From positions 62,001 to 126,000 of the IMG/VR virus record IMGVR_UViG_3300027791_000007: a stretch of 64,000 nucleotides of DNA; one strand, written 5' to 3'. Shown here in pieces: positions 55,311 through 63,616 of this stretch. A program made the position numbers and the translations under genes. The first letter of the stretch is position 1. Every line of letters begins with the position of its first letter. The notes below the pieces were generated by a model, which had not been told where the DNA came from, did no database searches, and saw only the letters and a list, made by a program, of their open reading frames with translations. The DNA comes from a virus.

Positions 55311-56955
55311 TTTCATCTCCATTTGGTTTAGGTTTCGGTTTATCTTTGGATTTATCATCCCCACCTTCTGGTGGCACCTCGCCTCTAAATTTCGCAACAT
55401 CATCAGCAGGAAGAGCACCACCATCTACTTGTGGATATCTAGTAATACCATCTGTTGCAGTTGGAACATTAACTCCACCATCTTCAACATCCATACCAGC
55501 CTCTTTCTTAATTTGAAGTTGCATCTCATCTACTTCAGCATCAGTCATATTCAACACATTTCTCAATACATATTCTTTTGAAAAGAATGTGCCGATATAA
55601 GGTTCTATCGTTGATAAAGAGTTTAACCTACCCTCTAATAGTTCTGCTTTCTTTAGTTCTGCAAAATGTCCGTCTTGTAGAAAATCATATTGAATATGTT
55701 CTACCATTTTCGGCCAATCTTCTATACCAATTACTCCTTTTAAGAGTAGTTGTGTTTTTAGAAGATCTGTTAGTAGTGGTGTAAACCTCTTCCTCATTCT
55801 CTGAACAAACTTAGTAAATTTAAGTTCATCCCTTGTAATCTCTGTACTTCTACCTAAACTAAATCCTTCTTCTGCATTTAATCTAGCTTGTGGAACATTT
55901 AATGATTGATACAATTTCTTTTTAAAATATTCAATATCATCAATCTCTCCAAGATTAGAACCGCCTGGTAATGTAGTAATTTCTGTTCCTCTACCACCTT
56001 CTCTTCGTGGCAACCAGAAATCTTCTAGCATTGACATGTGATTTCTATCATCTTTAATTTCACCAGTTTGAGCATCATATACCAGTTTGTTACGATATCT
56101 GTTCATAACATCTTTTAGGTATTGTTCTGCTTTAATTTTAGGTAAGTTACCCACATCAATATAGAATATACGTCTTTCAGGCGCCCTTGATATACGATAG
56201 ATAACAAGTGCATCCTCAATCATTCTAAGTTGATTAACTGGTTTGATTGCTTTGTGTAAGTATGAAAGTACATGACCTTTGTTTTGGTCAATTAATCCAG
56301 ATGGACAGTAAGCGATTGAATCTCCAGCGACTTTAATACCTTGATTAGAACCACCTCCTACACCAATACCCTTTTCATTATACATGTAGTAATCTTCTAC
56401 ATCTGTAATGAGTTCCATTGATTGATGAGCGCCTTTGCCTTTATCTTTTTTAATCTCTCTTACTTTTTTAATCTTTTTGGGATCAATGTATCGTAATTCT
56501 ACAATACCTTGTCTGGGATTCTTTTTATCAATTACTTTATGATAAAACAATCTTCCATCAACATACCAACGTCTGAATATGTCGTGACCTTTAGCTTCAA
56601 AGTCTAGTAGTTGTAAGACTTGTGAAAACTCTTCCCTAATTCTTCTTTTGATTTTGTCTGAATAACCAAGGTTATCAAGTGTGACTTGAATCGCTTGATC
56701 TCTTTCGTTAGAGACAATGGACTCGTTAACAATATCTTCAATCGCAGCATCGCACTCTGCCTGTTGGGCAATGTCTCGATATCTACGAATAAGGTCTTGT
56801 TCAGTCCGTTCTCTACCGTCTGTGTCTAAAATTTGAGCAAAATGTCCACCACCAGCGACTTCAACAGTTCCGTCATCGGTTTTTGGTGGGGTAAATTTCT
56901 CTACCCCACCAGTATCTTTTATTTTCTCAAATTTAAATCCAAATAGTTCCGCCAT
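55297..56955 (-). CDS. gp20: Portal vertex protein, T4 gp20-like
   Basis: Dodecameric portal that nucleates the head and passes DNA. 552 aa (T4 524). Recognised by IVNESIVSNERDQAIQVTLD, RRWYVDGRLFYHKVID, the RISRAPERRIFYIDVGNLPK block, and NVPQARLNAEEGFSLGRSTEITRDE. The C-terminus is Pro/Lys/Asp-rich. No exact TATAAATA box precedes it; an inverted repeat CCTACT/AGTAGG (56973-56991) lies in the leader. Confidence 0.96.
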   Translation of the reverse strand: MAELFGFKFEKIKDTGGVEKFTPPKTDDGTVEVAGGGHFAQILDTDGRERTEQDLIRRYRDIAQQAECDAAIEDIVNESIVSNERDQAIQVTLDNLGYSDKIKRRIREEFSQVLQLLDFEAKGHDIFRRWYVDGRLFYHKVIDKKNPRQGIVELRYIDPKKIKKVREIKKDKGKGAHQSMELITDVEDYYMYNEKGIGVGGGSNQGIKVAGDSIAYCPSGLIDQNKGHVLSYLHKAIKPVNQLRMIEDALVIYRISRAPERRIFYIDVGNLPKIKAEQYLKDVMNRYRNKLVYDAQTGEIKDDRNHMSMLEDFWLPRREGGRGTEITTLPGGSNLGEIDDIEYFKKKLYQSLNVPQARLNAEEGFSLGRSTEITRDELKFTKFVQRMRKRFTPLLTDLLKTQLLLKGVIGIEDWPKMVEHIQYDFLQDGHFAELKKAELLEGRLNSLSTIEPYIGTFFSKEYVLRNVLNMTDAEVDEMQLQIKKEAGMDVEDGGVNVPTATDGITRYPQVDGGALPADDVAKFRGEVPPEGGDDKSKDKPKPKPNGDENGDK

Positions 56956-56996
56956 TATATTACTCCAAATTTCCTACTACTATTTAGTAGGTTTCA

Positions 56997-57527
56997 TTAT
57001 AAGATATTTGAGGGTTCAAAATGTTGATATCTCCAAGTAACCTCAAATGTTTCAATTTCTGTTGCTTCAGCAGTTGTTAAGTCAATCTGTGAAACAGTCA
57101 GTGGAAACGCATTTCTAAAAATGTAAGATTTAAGGATTGTATCATCTCTGTCTAGTTGTTCAACTGTTAAATCAGTTTGATAACCAGCAGGGGTAATTAA
57201 TCCAGTAGCATCGGCATAATTGTTAATACCGTTCTGCCATCTTTCCATTGCGTTTCTAATCATAAAGTCAGTATCATTATAAAAAGTAGTTGTCCAAGTT
57301 TCTGGAGCAGGTCTATCACCAGCCATATAAATGGTTCTACCTCTGAATGGTACAGCAATCTCACCTAAAGTACTTGCAGGCAAGTTAGTTGCAGTTACCA
57401 AGAATGAAGTTCTACGAACATCCAATCCAGTAGTAATTTCAGAAGGTGGAGTTAACGTCACTTTAAATTGGTTGGCACGAGCACCACCACCGATAAGATT
57501 TGCTTTGAAATCGTCTATTTTAGCCAT
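56997..57527 (-). CDS. gp19: Tail tube protein, T4 gp19-like
   Basis: Forms the inner tail tube under the sheath. 176 aa (T4 163). Blocks ARANQFKVTLTPP, SFLVTATNLPASTLGEIAVPFRGR and APETWTTTFYNDTDFMIRNAMERWQNGIN are as in T4-type tube proteins. It begins 2 bases after the sheath gene ends, as in T4 order 18-19-20. Strong AGGTT-type ribosome site. Confidence 0.93.
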   Translation of the reverse strand: MAKIDDFKANLIGGGARANQFKVTLTPPSEITTGLDVRRTSFLVTATNLPASTLGEIAVPFRGRTIYMAGDRPAPETWTTTFYNDTDFMIRNAMERWQNGINNYADATGLITPAGYQTDLTVEQLDRDDTILKSYIFRNAFPLTVSQIDLTTAEATEIETFEVTWRYQHFEPSNIL

Positions 57528-57529
57528 GA

Positions 57530-59704
57530 TTAACCTCCTACCTCTGTAAATGCGACACCAGTTCTTACGGCGACAAAGTTAAGAGTAATAAAGTTGATAC
57601 TTCTGTTAGGTTTAACATAGATATCTGCAACAAACTCATTTCTGTCAATTACTTGTCCAGTATTATTAGTACCGTCAGCAACAACCTTAAAGTCTGTTAT
57701 TCCTCTTCTTCCTTGTACATCTCTAAGGAATGGTTCTACTAAGTTTCTAAATTGTGCCCTCGTAAATTCATCGTTGAACTCAAAGAGTTGGAACTTAGCA
57801 GCAGTTGCGATTGCTTTTTCTAATACCAAGAACAACCTTCTAACATTAATTCTGTCGAAAGCACTTGGTTTTGATAATGCAGTCTTATCACCGAATAGTA
57901 CAACACCTTGGCCTGGGAAGTTAACAACTGGATTAATCCTTGCACGATACAATATATCTCTTTGAGATTTACTTGGATTGTAAGCAAGTTTTACAGCGCC
58001 TCTAACATTTCCTCTATTGAAACCGCCTGGTGAAAACCAAGGATCAGCAACATTGTCTGTGTTTGCACATAGTCCAGCAGTATCTCCGTTCAATGGAACG
58101 AATCTAAACTGGTCGTTGTATTTGTCATACATGTACTTGTAACCACTGTCAAACACCATGTAAGATGATGATGGGCAGTTATCAAATGCAGATTTAACAT
58201 TATCAGTTTGTGTTACCGAATCTGCAATACCAACTACAGCATTTCTGTGGGGTGATACAAATCCTACACAATCTTTTCTAAACTCAACCAAATCTGTAAT
58301 CATAGTAACATGTGTGTCCATACCAGTTTCAGTATCAGCAGCGATACTTGACGGCCCACCTAATACTAGGTTGATGTCAATACTCTCTACATCTTTGAAC
58401 TTATCGTATGCAAGTGCAATTTCACCAGCAGATACACTAAAATCATCTGCACCACCGTTAAGTTGTGATTCATATGCACTAGTAACAGCAGTGTATGCAC
58501 CACCTTCTTCTAGTAGAATATCACTACCAGCATTAGTTGATGAACCATCTGTACCGTCTAAGATAACATTGTCACCTTCGTTAGTACCAGAAGCATCTGT
58601 TCCGTTCAATAATATTTCGTTACCAGTTTGTAAATCTGTTCCCCAGTTAGTACCAGATGAAGTAATTTCTTCAGCTTTACTTGTTGGGATATCAGAAGTT
58701 ACTGGATGATCCATCCAATAAATCAAAGTTGATTGTCTGTAGACTACATCTGGATAATAGTTACTCTGTCCTTGAGCAGTTTTTCCATTTACGTTTTTAG
58801 AAAGACTTGCAAAAATTTCAAGCACACCTAGAGTTCTTTGTCCTGCTGTATCACTATCAAAACCAGCAATAGTTCCAGTTGTGTCGAAAACTACAATGTG
58901 TAGTTCATCGCCTGTACCTCTACCATTTTGAGTTGCCCAAGCAGATGTGCCTGGGGCACCATCAAACAAGTCATAAAATTTCCACCTACGTCTGATAAAT
59001 GTACCAGTAGAAAGTGCGGCAACCAAACCAGTTCCGTTTACGTTGTCAAGTTCTCTGATTGTTGCAGTGTTGTTAGTAATATCAATTGCAGTCACTTCAT
59101 ATTGTTTATCTTCATGTCCACTTACTTGTGTAGTAAATGCAGAAGATGTGAAGAACGAAAGTATATCTCCAATATTAATTTCGTTATCTGCAACATCAAC
59201 ATCGTCTAGTGTAATTGAAGTTGCACCAGAAGCAGCCGGTGCAGCGACTTTATTTGCAGTAGTTAAATTTTGTTCGTAAGCACTTGCACTAGGACATACA
59301 GAAACAGCAATACTATTTCCTTCTGATCCAGAAGTTCTTGATGCCCACAAACCAACAGTTCCTTGCCCTTCAGCAAAAGATGTTGTATAGTGGTCAGTTG
59401 ATCTTATTAGTAGTCCACTCGCCTTTGATGTTGCGTTTAAAACACCAGATTCGATACGAACCACTCTTAGAGCATCTGAATATTGTAAAAAGTTTGCGGC
59501 TGTAAACCAAGTTTCGTAGTTACTAGAATTAGGTTTTCCAAAGATTTTTAATAGTTCTTCTTCCGATCCAATTGCAGTAACCTCACCGACAGGCCCCTTT
59601 TCAAATGGCCCAGCAATTGCACCAATAGATGTTGCAACAGCAGGAACTACATTTGTTAAGTCGACCTCTTTAACTTGGACGCCAGGTGATACTAGAAATG
59701 CCAT
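57530..59704 (-). CDS. gp18: Contractile tail sheath protein, T4 gp18-like
   Basis: 724 aa (T4 659). The start FLVSPGVQVKEVDLTNVVP and the C-terminal domain FPGQGVVLFGDKTAL, VRRLFLVLEKAI and EPFLRDVQGRRGITDF are clear sheath signatures. A central insertion (about residues 360-410) holds the tandem motifs ILLNGTDASGTNEGD and VILDGTDGSSTNAGS, which recur in two fiber-like genes (8799 and 12458). The surface domain of sheath proteins is variable, which fits. Late promoter at 59767-59774. Confidence 0.96.
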   Translation of the reverse strand: MAFLVSPGVQVKEVDLTNVVPAVATSIGAIAGPFEKGPVGEVTAIGSEEELLKIFGKPNSSNYETWFTAANFLQYSDALRVVRIESGVLNATSKASGLLIRSTDHYTTSFAEGQGTVGLWASRTSGSEGNSIAVSVCPSASAYEQNLTTANKVAAPAASGATSITLDDVDVADNEINIGDILSFFTSSAFTTQVSGHEDKQYEVTAIDITNNTATIRELDNVNGTGLVAALSTGTFIRRRWKFYDLFDGAPGTSAWATQNGRGTGDELHIVVFDTTGTIAGFDSDTAGQRTLGVLEIFASLSKNVNGKTAQGQSNYYPDVVYRQSTLIYWMDHPVTSDIPTSKAEEITSSGTNWGTDLQTGNEILLNGTDASGTNEGDNVILDGTDGSSTNAGSDILLEEGGAYTAVTSAYESQLNGGADDFSVSAGEIALAYDKFKDVESIDINLVLGGPSSIAADTETGMDTHVTMITDLVEFRKDCVGFVSPHRNAVVGIADSVTQTDNVKSAFDNCPSSSYMVFDSGYKYMYDKYNDQFRFVPLNGDTAGLCANTDNVADPWFSPGGFNRGNVRGAVKLAYNPSKSQRDILYRARINPVVNFPGQGVVLFGDKTALSKPSAFDRINVRRLFLVLEKAIATAAKFQLFEFNDEFTRAQFRNLVEPFLRDVQGRRGITDFKVVADGTNNTGQVIDRNEFVADIYVKPNRSINFITLNFVAVRTGVAFTEVGG

Positions 59705-59766
59705 GATTTACTCCTTGTCCTTTAAGTTATGCCCGTTTAGCATTGTTCTTACTTAATCATTACTTT

Positions 59767-59774
59767 TATTTATA
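59767..59774 (-). promoter_or_regulatory. T4-type late promoter of gp18
   Basis: Exact TATAAATA on the minus strand; predicted start about 59761, ATG at 59704. Confidence 0.8.
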
Positions 59775-59817
59775 ATTTACCGTTTCTTAAAAACCCACAT
59801 TTATATGTATTTAATCA

Positions 59818-59825
59818 TATAAATA
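59818..59825 (+). promoter_or_regulatory. Plus-strand T4-type late promoter at the HNH-like gene
   Basis: Exact TATAAATA on the plus strand, back to back with the gp18 promoter. With normal spacing the transcript would start at 59831, the A of the ATG itself, giving a leaderless mRNA. Confidence 0.55.
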
Positions 59826-59830
59826 GTAGT

Positions 59831-60130
59831 ATGACAACACACTATGAAAAATACAAAGACACTATTAAAAAGGTTGCAAGAAGAAACTATCGCAAACGAG
59901 GCGTTTGGTTAAACAATATTCTAGCAAATCAGTCTTGTACACACTGTGGTGAATCAGAAACAGTCTGTCTCAAATTCTATCCTCACGATAATGTAATTCG
60001 CTCTCAAACCAAAAGAAAAGGTATGAACGATGATAGCAGAGAACAAATACAAGAATTGATTGATAACTCTAAGGTTGTTTGTTCTAACTGTTGGATTAAA
60101 CTAGATAGTGATTTGATAGAATTTCTCTAA
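59831..60130 (+). CDS. HNH-like protein with lost catalytic histidines
   Basis: 99 aa, the only plus-strand gene seen. It has two CxxC knuckles (C36/C39 in CTHC, C84/C87 in CSNC) spaced as in small phage HNH endonucleases (RGVWLNNILANQSCTHCG...VVCSNCW). The usual HH of the first motif reads YPH and the final His after the CxxC is Trp, so nuclease activity is doubtful. It has no ribosome site. It ends 4 bases inside the convergent oxygenase gene. Probably a degenerate homing-type element or zinc-ribbon DNA-binding protein. Confidence 0.7.
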   Translation: MTTHYEKYKDTIKKVARRNYRKRGVWLNNILANQSCTHCGESETVCLKFYPHDNVIRSQTKRKGMNDDSREQIQELIDNSKVVCSNCWIKLDSDLIEFL

Positions 60131-60678
60131 TCAATATTTCCAGCAACCATTACTCTGTCATGTTCACATTCTTGTGGTGGTACACAATGCATGTTATATT
60201 GATATTTATCATTTGCAAGTATTCCATTCCAAAAAATTAAAGTATCTTCTTCTGGTATAATTTCTAAATTTCTTTGTTCAAATACTAAGGGTGAACACTT
60301 AGGACAACATTCTGCATAGTAAGTCCATGCCCATACAACACTATGTATATGTGCTGTCGCTTCATCACCCCTCTGATATATTGCACCCCAACAATCTTTT
60401 GTTTCCCATCTTCTAGCATGTCCAGTAAAATAGTTTAATACATCTATTACTGAGTCTGATATTTCCCCAAAGATTGGATTAAAATGATTCATATGCCAAC
60501 TAGTTCTGTGTTCAGCGACTATATTGGTAGACTTGCCTGGATGATTTTTTAAATTAAATGCATCATCTTTTATTATACTTTTGATTAGAAGTCTTTTATC
60601 CGTAGGTATATTTAACTTAACTTTACCAATTGGATGAATAGTCTCTAACAATTGGAGCCCACTTTGTTCCATATTCAT
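60127..60678 (-). CDS. 2-oxoglutarate/Fe(II) oxygenase-like protein beside terminase
   Basis: 183 aa. The core reads IYQRGDEATAHIHSVVWAWTYYAE (His ligands), LVFEQRNLEIIPEEDTLIFWNG and MHCVPPQECEHDRVMVAGNI (distal His, Arg). This is the pattern of phage 2OG oxygenases acting on unknown substrates, with H-x-H where H-x-D is usual. It overlaps the terminase C-terminus by 56 bases; the ATG has GGGAGATGG upstream. Inserted between gp17 and gp18. Confidence 0.65.
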   Translation of the reverse strand: MNMEQSGLQLLETIHPIGKVKLNIPTDKRLLIKSIIKDDAFNLKNHPGKSTNIVAEHRTSWHMNHFNPIFGEISDSVIDVLNYFTGHARRWETKDCWGAIYQRGDEATAHIHSVVWAWTYYAECCPKCSPLVFEQRNLEIIPEEDTLIFWNGILANDKYQYNMHCVPPQECEHDRVMVAGNID

Positions 60679-62260
60679 CTACCATCTCCCCAATATTTTC
60701 ATCTTCTAAACCATCTACTATAAATCCGAAAGGAGCCATATCTTGTTCTATTTGGTTTTTATTTTCTTGTAACATGCGTTCTCGCATATCCATGTTAGTT
60801 AATTCTTTAAAATACGTTTGGTCAATCGACCATGCAAACATAAACAAACATGCAACCAAATCATCGTTACATCCATCGTCTGCTTGAAAAGACGATCCTT
60901 TTACTATGAATGTTGATAATTCGTTTATCATATCATAATCTTGTACTATCATTTTATTATCTTCGATCATCTGTTTTAGATTAGAACAACCAATCTTCTT
61001 AACTGCTTTAGTTGTTCTTACCCCCAACTGTGCCTTACCACCACTAAATCCACCACCCATGATTTGTCCAGCACGACCTCTCATAGATGCCATAACTAGA
61101 TTATCATATTCTAAATCAAACTGTAATGTATTAGCAACTTGTTCACCGATATCATTTACCTCTACCAAAACAAATGCTTGATTATATGCTCTTGCAACAT
61201 CATATATTTTTTGTGGGAACAATAGTGGTTTTATTTCGTTATCTCTGTACTTCGCACATATTTTATATGGTATCTGTGTTACGTCAAAAACAACAAAGGC
61301 AGAGTAATCACTCTCTACTCCTCTTGCAACGTCCACCGTCATAAAATAAGTATGATCTTTTTCTGGTGGATAATAAACATCCAAACCTTTATTAGATTGT
61401 ATCGGAGTCTTATATGCAAGTTCTCTTAGTTTGCGTGGCGAAATAAGTGTATCAATAGAACCTAAAAACTCACACTCAAACTCTGTGTTAAACTGTTGTT
61501 CACTTGTATTCGCAATAGTTTCTTTCTTCCATTTCTCATCTCGGCCTGGTACTTCTGACCAATGAACCTCAATAGGTATATAACTATTTCGTTTTTCTTC
61601 TGCTTCTGTCCATATCTTATAGAACATGTTCATACCGTGTGGTGTGGAAACAATCATAACCTTTGTTGTTTTACCAGAAGAAATGGTAGGATACACAGAA
61701 CTAAAAAATTGTTCTGCTACGTTGCTGGGTACATATGCAAACTCATCCAAGAAAATAATATTATAAGAACCACCACGAACGGCAGATGCTGAAGTAGATG
61801 ACGCCAAAATTTTAGAACCGTTTTCAAGTTCAAGACTCCCTTTGTTCCAAGACATAACTCCTTGTTGTAACCACTTGGGAAGATGTTCATACGCAAGTTG
61901 CAGTCTCCCCAATAAATCTCTCGCAGTTGCGGCCTTGTTTGCAAGTATAGCAATATTAACTGCTGGATTAAATAAAGCATAGTGTAACAAATACGACACC
62001 ATTGTTGTGGACTTACCAGACTGTCTAGGTAATTTACATATAGTAAAACGATTACTGTGGAATGTACCAACCATTTCTTTTTGAAAAGGATACATCGTAA
62101 ATGGTACTAAACCTTCATCAAGATTAATAATCTTCACATAGTTTTGAATAAAGTATAGTGGGTCTTCCATACAACTAGCATATTCTTGCAGTTCTTTCTT
62201 AGTCCAGTTCTGCTGTACATTGGCCTTTTTAAGATTTGGATTACCTAGATAAGTTTCCAT
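60623..62260 (-). CDS. gp17: Terminase large subunit, T4 gp17-like
   Basis: ATPase and nuclease that packages DNA into the prohead. 545 aa (T4 610). Walker A PRQSGKST (78-85), Walker B IIFLDEFAYV, coupling motif MIVSTPHG, and RNase-H-type nuclease motifs TVDVARGVESDYSAFVVFD and VLVEVNDIGEQV are present. It overlaps the sulfotransferase-like gene by 20 bases. Confidence 0.97.
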   Translation of the reverse strand: METYLGNPNLKKANVQQNWTKKELQEYASCMEDPLYFIQNYVKIINLDEGLVPFTMYPFQKEMVGTFHSNRFTICKLPRQSGKSTTMVSYLLHYALFNPAVNIAILANKAATARDLLGRLQLAYEHLPKWLQQGVMSWNKGSLELENGSKILASSTSASAVRGGSYNIIFLDEFAYVPSNVAEQFFSSVYPTISSGKTTKVMIVSTPHGMNMFYKIWTEAEEKRNSYIPIEVHWSEVPGRDEKWKKETIANTSEQQFNTEFECEFLGSIDTLISPRKLRELAYKTPIQSNKGLDVYYPPEKDHTYFMTVDVARGVESDYSAFVVFDVTQIPYKICAKYRDNEIKPLLFPQKIYDVARAYNQAFVLVEVNDIGEQVANTLQFDLEYDNLVMASMRGRAGQIMGGGFSGGKAQLGVRTTKAVKKIGCSNLKQMIEDNKMIVQDYDMINELSTFIVKGSSFQADDGCNDDLVACLFMFAWSIDQTYFKELTNMDMRERMLQENKNQIEQDMAPFGFIVDGLEDENIGEMVDEYGTKWAPIVRDYSSNW

Positions 62261-63218
62261 AAAATTTATTTTCTCTTTCTATTCTTTCTTCTAATATATC
62301 AGTTGTTACTCTTTGGTAATAATTACTCTCTTTGCACCATTCATTATATCTATCAACACATTCAGAAAAATTCTCTATCTTATTTCTTTTATCAAGTAAA
62401 GTATTCATTTTTAATGGAACACCCCACAAGAGTCTTTTCTGTTTTACTAGACTACTTATGTATTCTTCAAACCTTATAGATTTTAACAGTGAACCTAAAC
62501 CAATATTATCAACACCAATATTACTAAGATTGTATGTTGTCTTATTATATTCATCAAAACTTATACCTTTCATTTCATGTTCTATTCCAGTTAATTTCCA
62601 AAGCATATGGTCTGTATTGTATGCAAATTCATTATAATCAACTTCAATAGCTGTAGGAAAATACTTATCTACCCACCACTTATATCTAAGATACATTTTT
62701 AATTTTTTATTAAATAAATTTAAATCAACTTTGTAGTTTTCATCTTTGACATTATTTCTATGTTCGTCTACACTAAAAACATTTCTAATCTTATTAGTAT
62801 CCCTAATACCCCAACTTAAAGCGTATTCAAATGGATCTCTTGTACAATAAAAAATCTTTTGATAATGTCTGTTTAAAAAAGGATACCACTCTCTTGTACC
62901 ACCAGCTTTTTTACCAGCCATTACAGCTCTTTCTTTCATCACATAATGTGCTAATCTAGAAACTAAAGAACTTCCAGTATTGTTTTCTAAAAGTTGTATA
63001 ACTCTTTCTAGTGGTTGTCCATATCGTATATATGTGTAATCAGGGCCTCTAGGCACTTTGTGTACAATTTTTACAATATTATTATTGTATAATTCTAATC
63101 CTGCAGCTATTTCATGTGTATTAGTATAATCTAATCCAGCACTATTTAAAAATACTGTAAGACTTCTTTGTAAGTAGGTTGAACCTACTCCATCTGGAGT
63201 CAATATCAAATAATTCAT
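62241..63218 (-). CDS. Sulfotransferase-like protein between terminase subunits
   Basis: 325 aa. The N-terminal loop DGVGSTYLQRSL resembles the PAPS 5'-phosphosulfate loop, and IFYCTRDPFEYALSWGIRD (R127, S135) is the 3'-phosphate motif of sulfotransferases. The C-terminus is helical and charged. Such enzymes move sulfate from PAPS to sugars, peptides or lipids. The gene splits gp16 from gp17, which are adjacent in T4, so it is an insertion. It is more AT-rich in feel than the core genes. Acceptor unknown. Confidence 0.65.
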   Translation of the reverse strand: MNYLILTPDGVGSTYLQRSLTVFLNSAGLDYTNTHEIAAGLELYNNNIVKIVHKVPRGPDYTYIRYGQPLERVIQLLENNTGSSLVSRLAHYVMKERAVMAGKKAGGTREWYPFLNRHYQKIFYCTRDPFEYALSWGIRDTNKIRNVFSVDEHRNNVKDENYKVDLNLFNKKLKMYLRYKWWVDKYFPTAIEVDYNEFAYNTDHMLWKLTGIEHEMKGISFDEYNKTTYNLSNIGVDNIGLGSLLKSIRFEEYISSLVKQKRLLWGVPLKMNTLLDKRNKIENFSECVDRYNEWCKESNYYQRVTTDILEERIERENKFYGNLSR

Positions 63219-63221
63219 GCA

Positions 63222-63614
63222 TCACTTTCCCTTTAACATCTTTTGTAATTCAGCAGTTGAACCAACAAACAATGCATTAGTAACATTCTTAGGAGCATTA
63301 CTGGGTACTTCTTTAAGTTTTCTCATCTTCTCTTGTAAGTCGCCCAACTTCTCTGTTACTTCTGCTACTTGTTTTATAAGATTACCAGCAACTTCATATG
63401 CTCTTGGATGATCAGATTCCTTTGCAAGTTCTAATATACCATCAATTGCATGAGAACCCTTTTCTACAAGATTATAAAAGTTCTCTCGTTGATACTTGTA
63501 ATCATTGTCAACGTCACCCCAATCTTCTCTTTGACTTTTCTTTGGTGTAACATCTATAAGGTCTTTACCTTCTTCGATAGGTATACCCAGAGATTCTGCT
63601 ATTTCAATACTCAT
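63222..63614 (-). CDS. gp16: Terminase small subunit, T4 gp16-like
   Basis: Ring-forming DNA-recognition subunit of the packaging motor. 130 aa (T4 164). The helical layout and NLVEKGSHAIDGILELAKESDHPRAYEVAGNLIKQVAE plus LQEKMRKLKE match T4-type gp16. Gene order 15-16-(insert)-17 supports it. Confidence 0.88.
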   Translation of the reverse strand: MSIEIAESLGIPIEEGKDLIDVTPKKSQREDWGDVDNDYKYQRENFYNLVEKGSHAIDGILELAKESDHPRAYEVAGNLIKQVAEVTEKLGDLQEKMRKLKEVPSNAPKNVTNALFVGSTAELQKMLKGK

Positions 63615-63616
63615 AA

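Noticed and set aside
55311-55424. Longer start for the gp67-like gene
   Set aside because: The extra 38 residues lie within gp20 and lack a ribosome site; the ATG at 55310 has GGAGATG.
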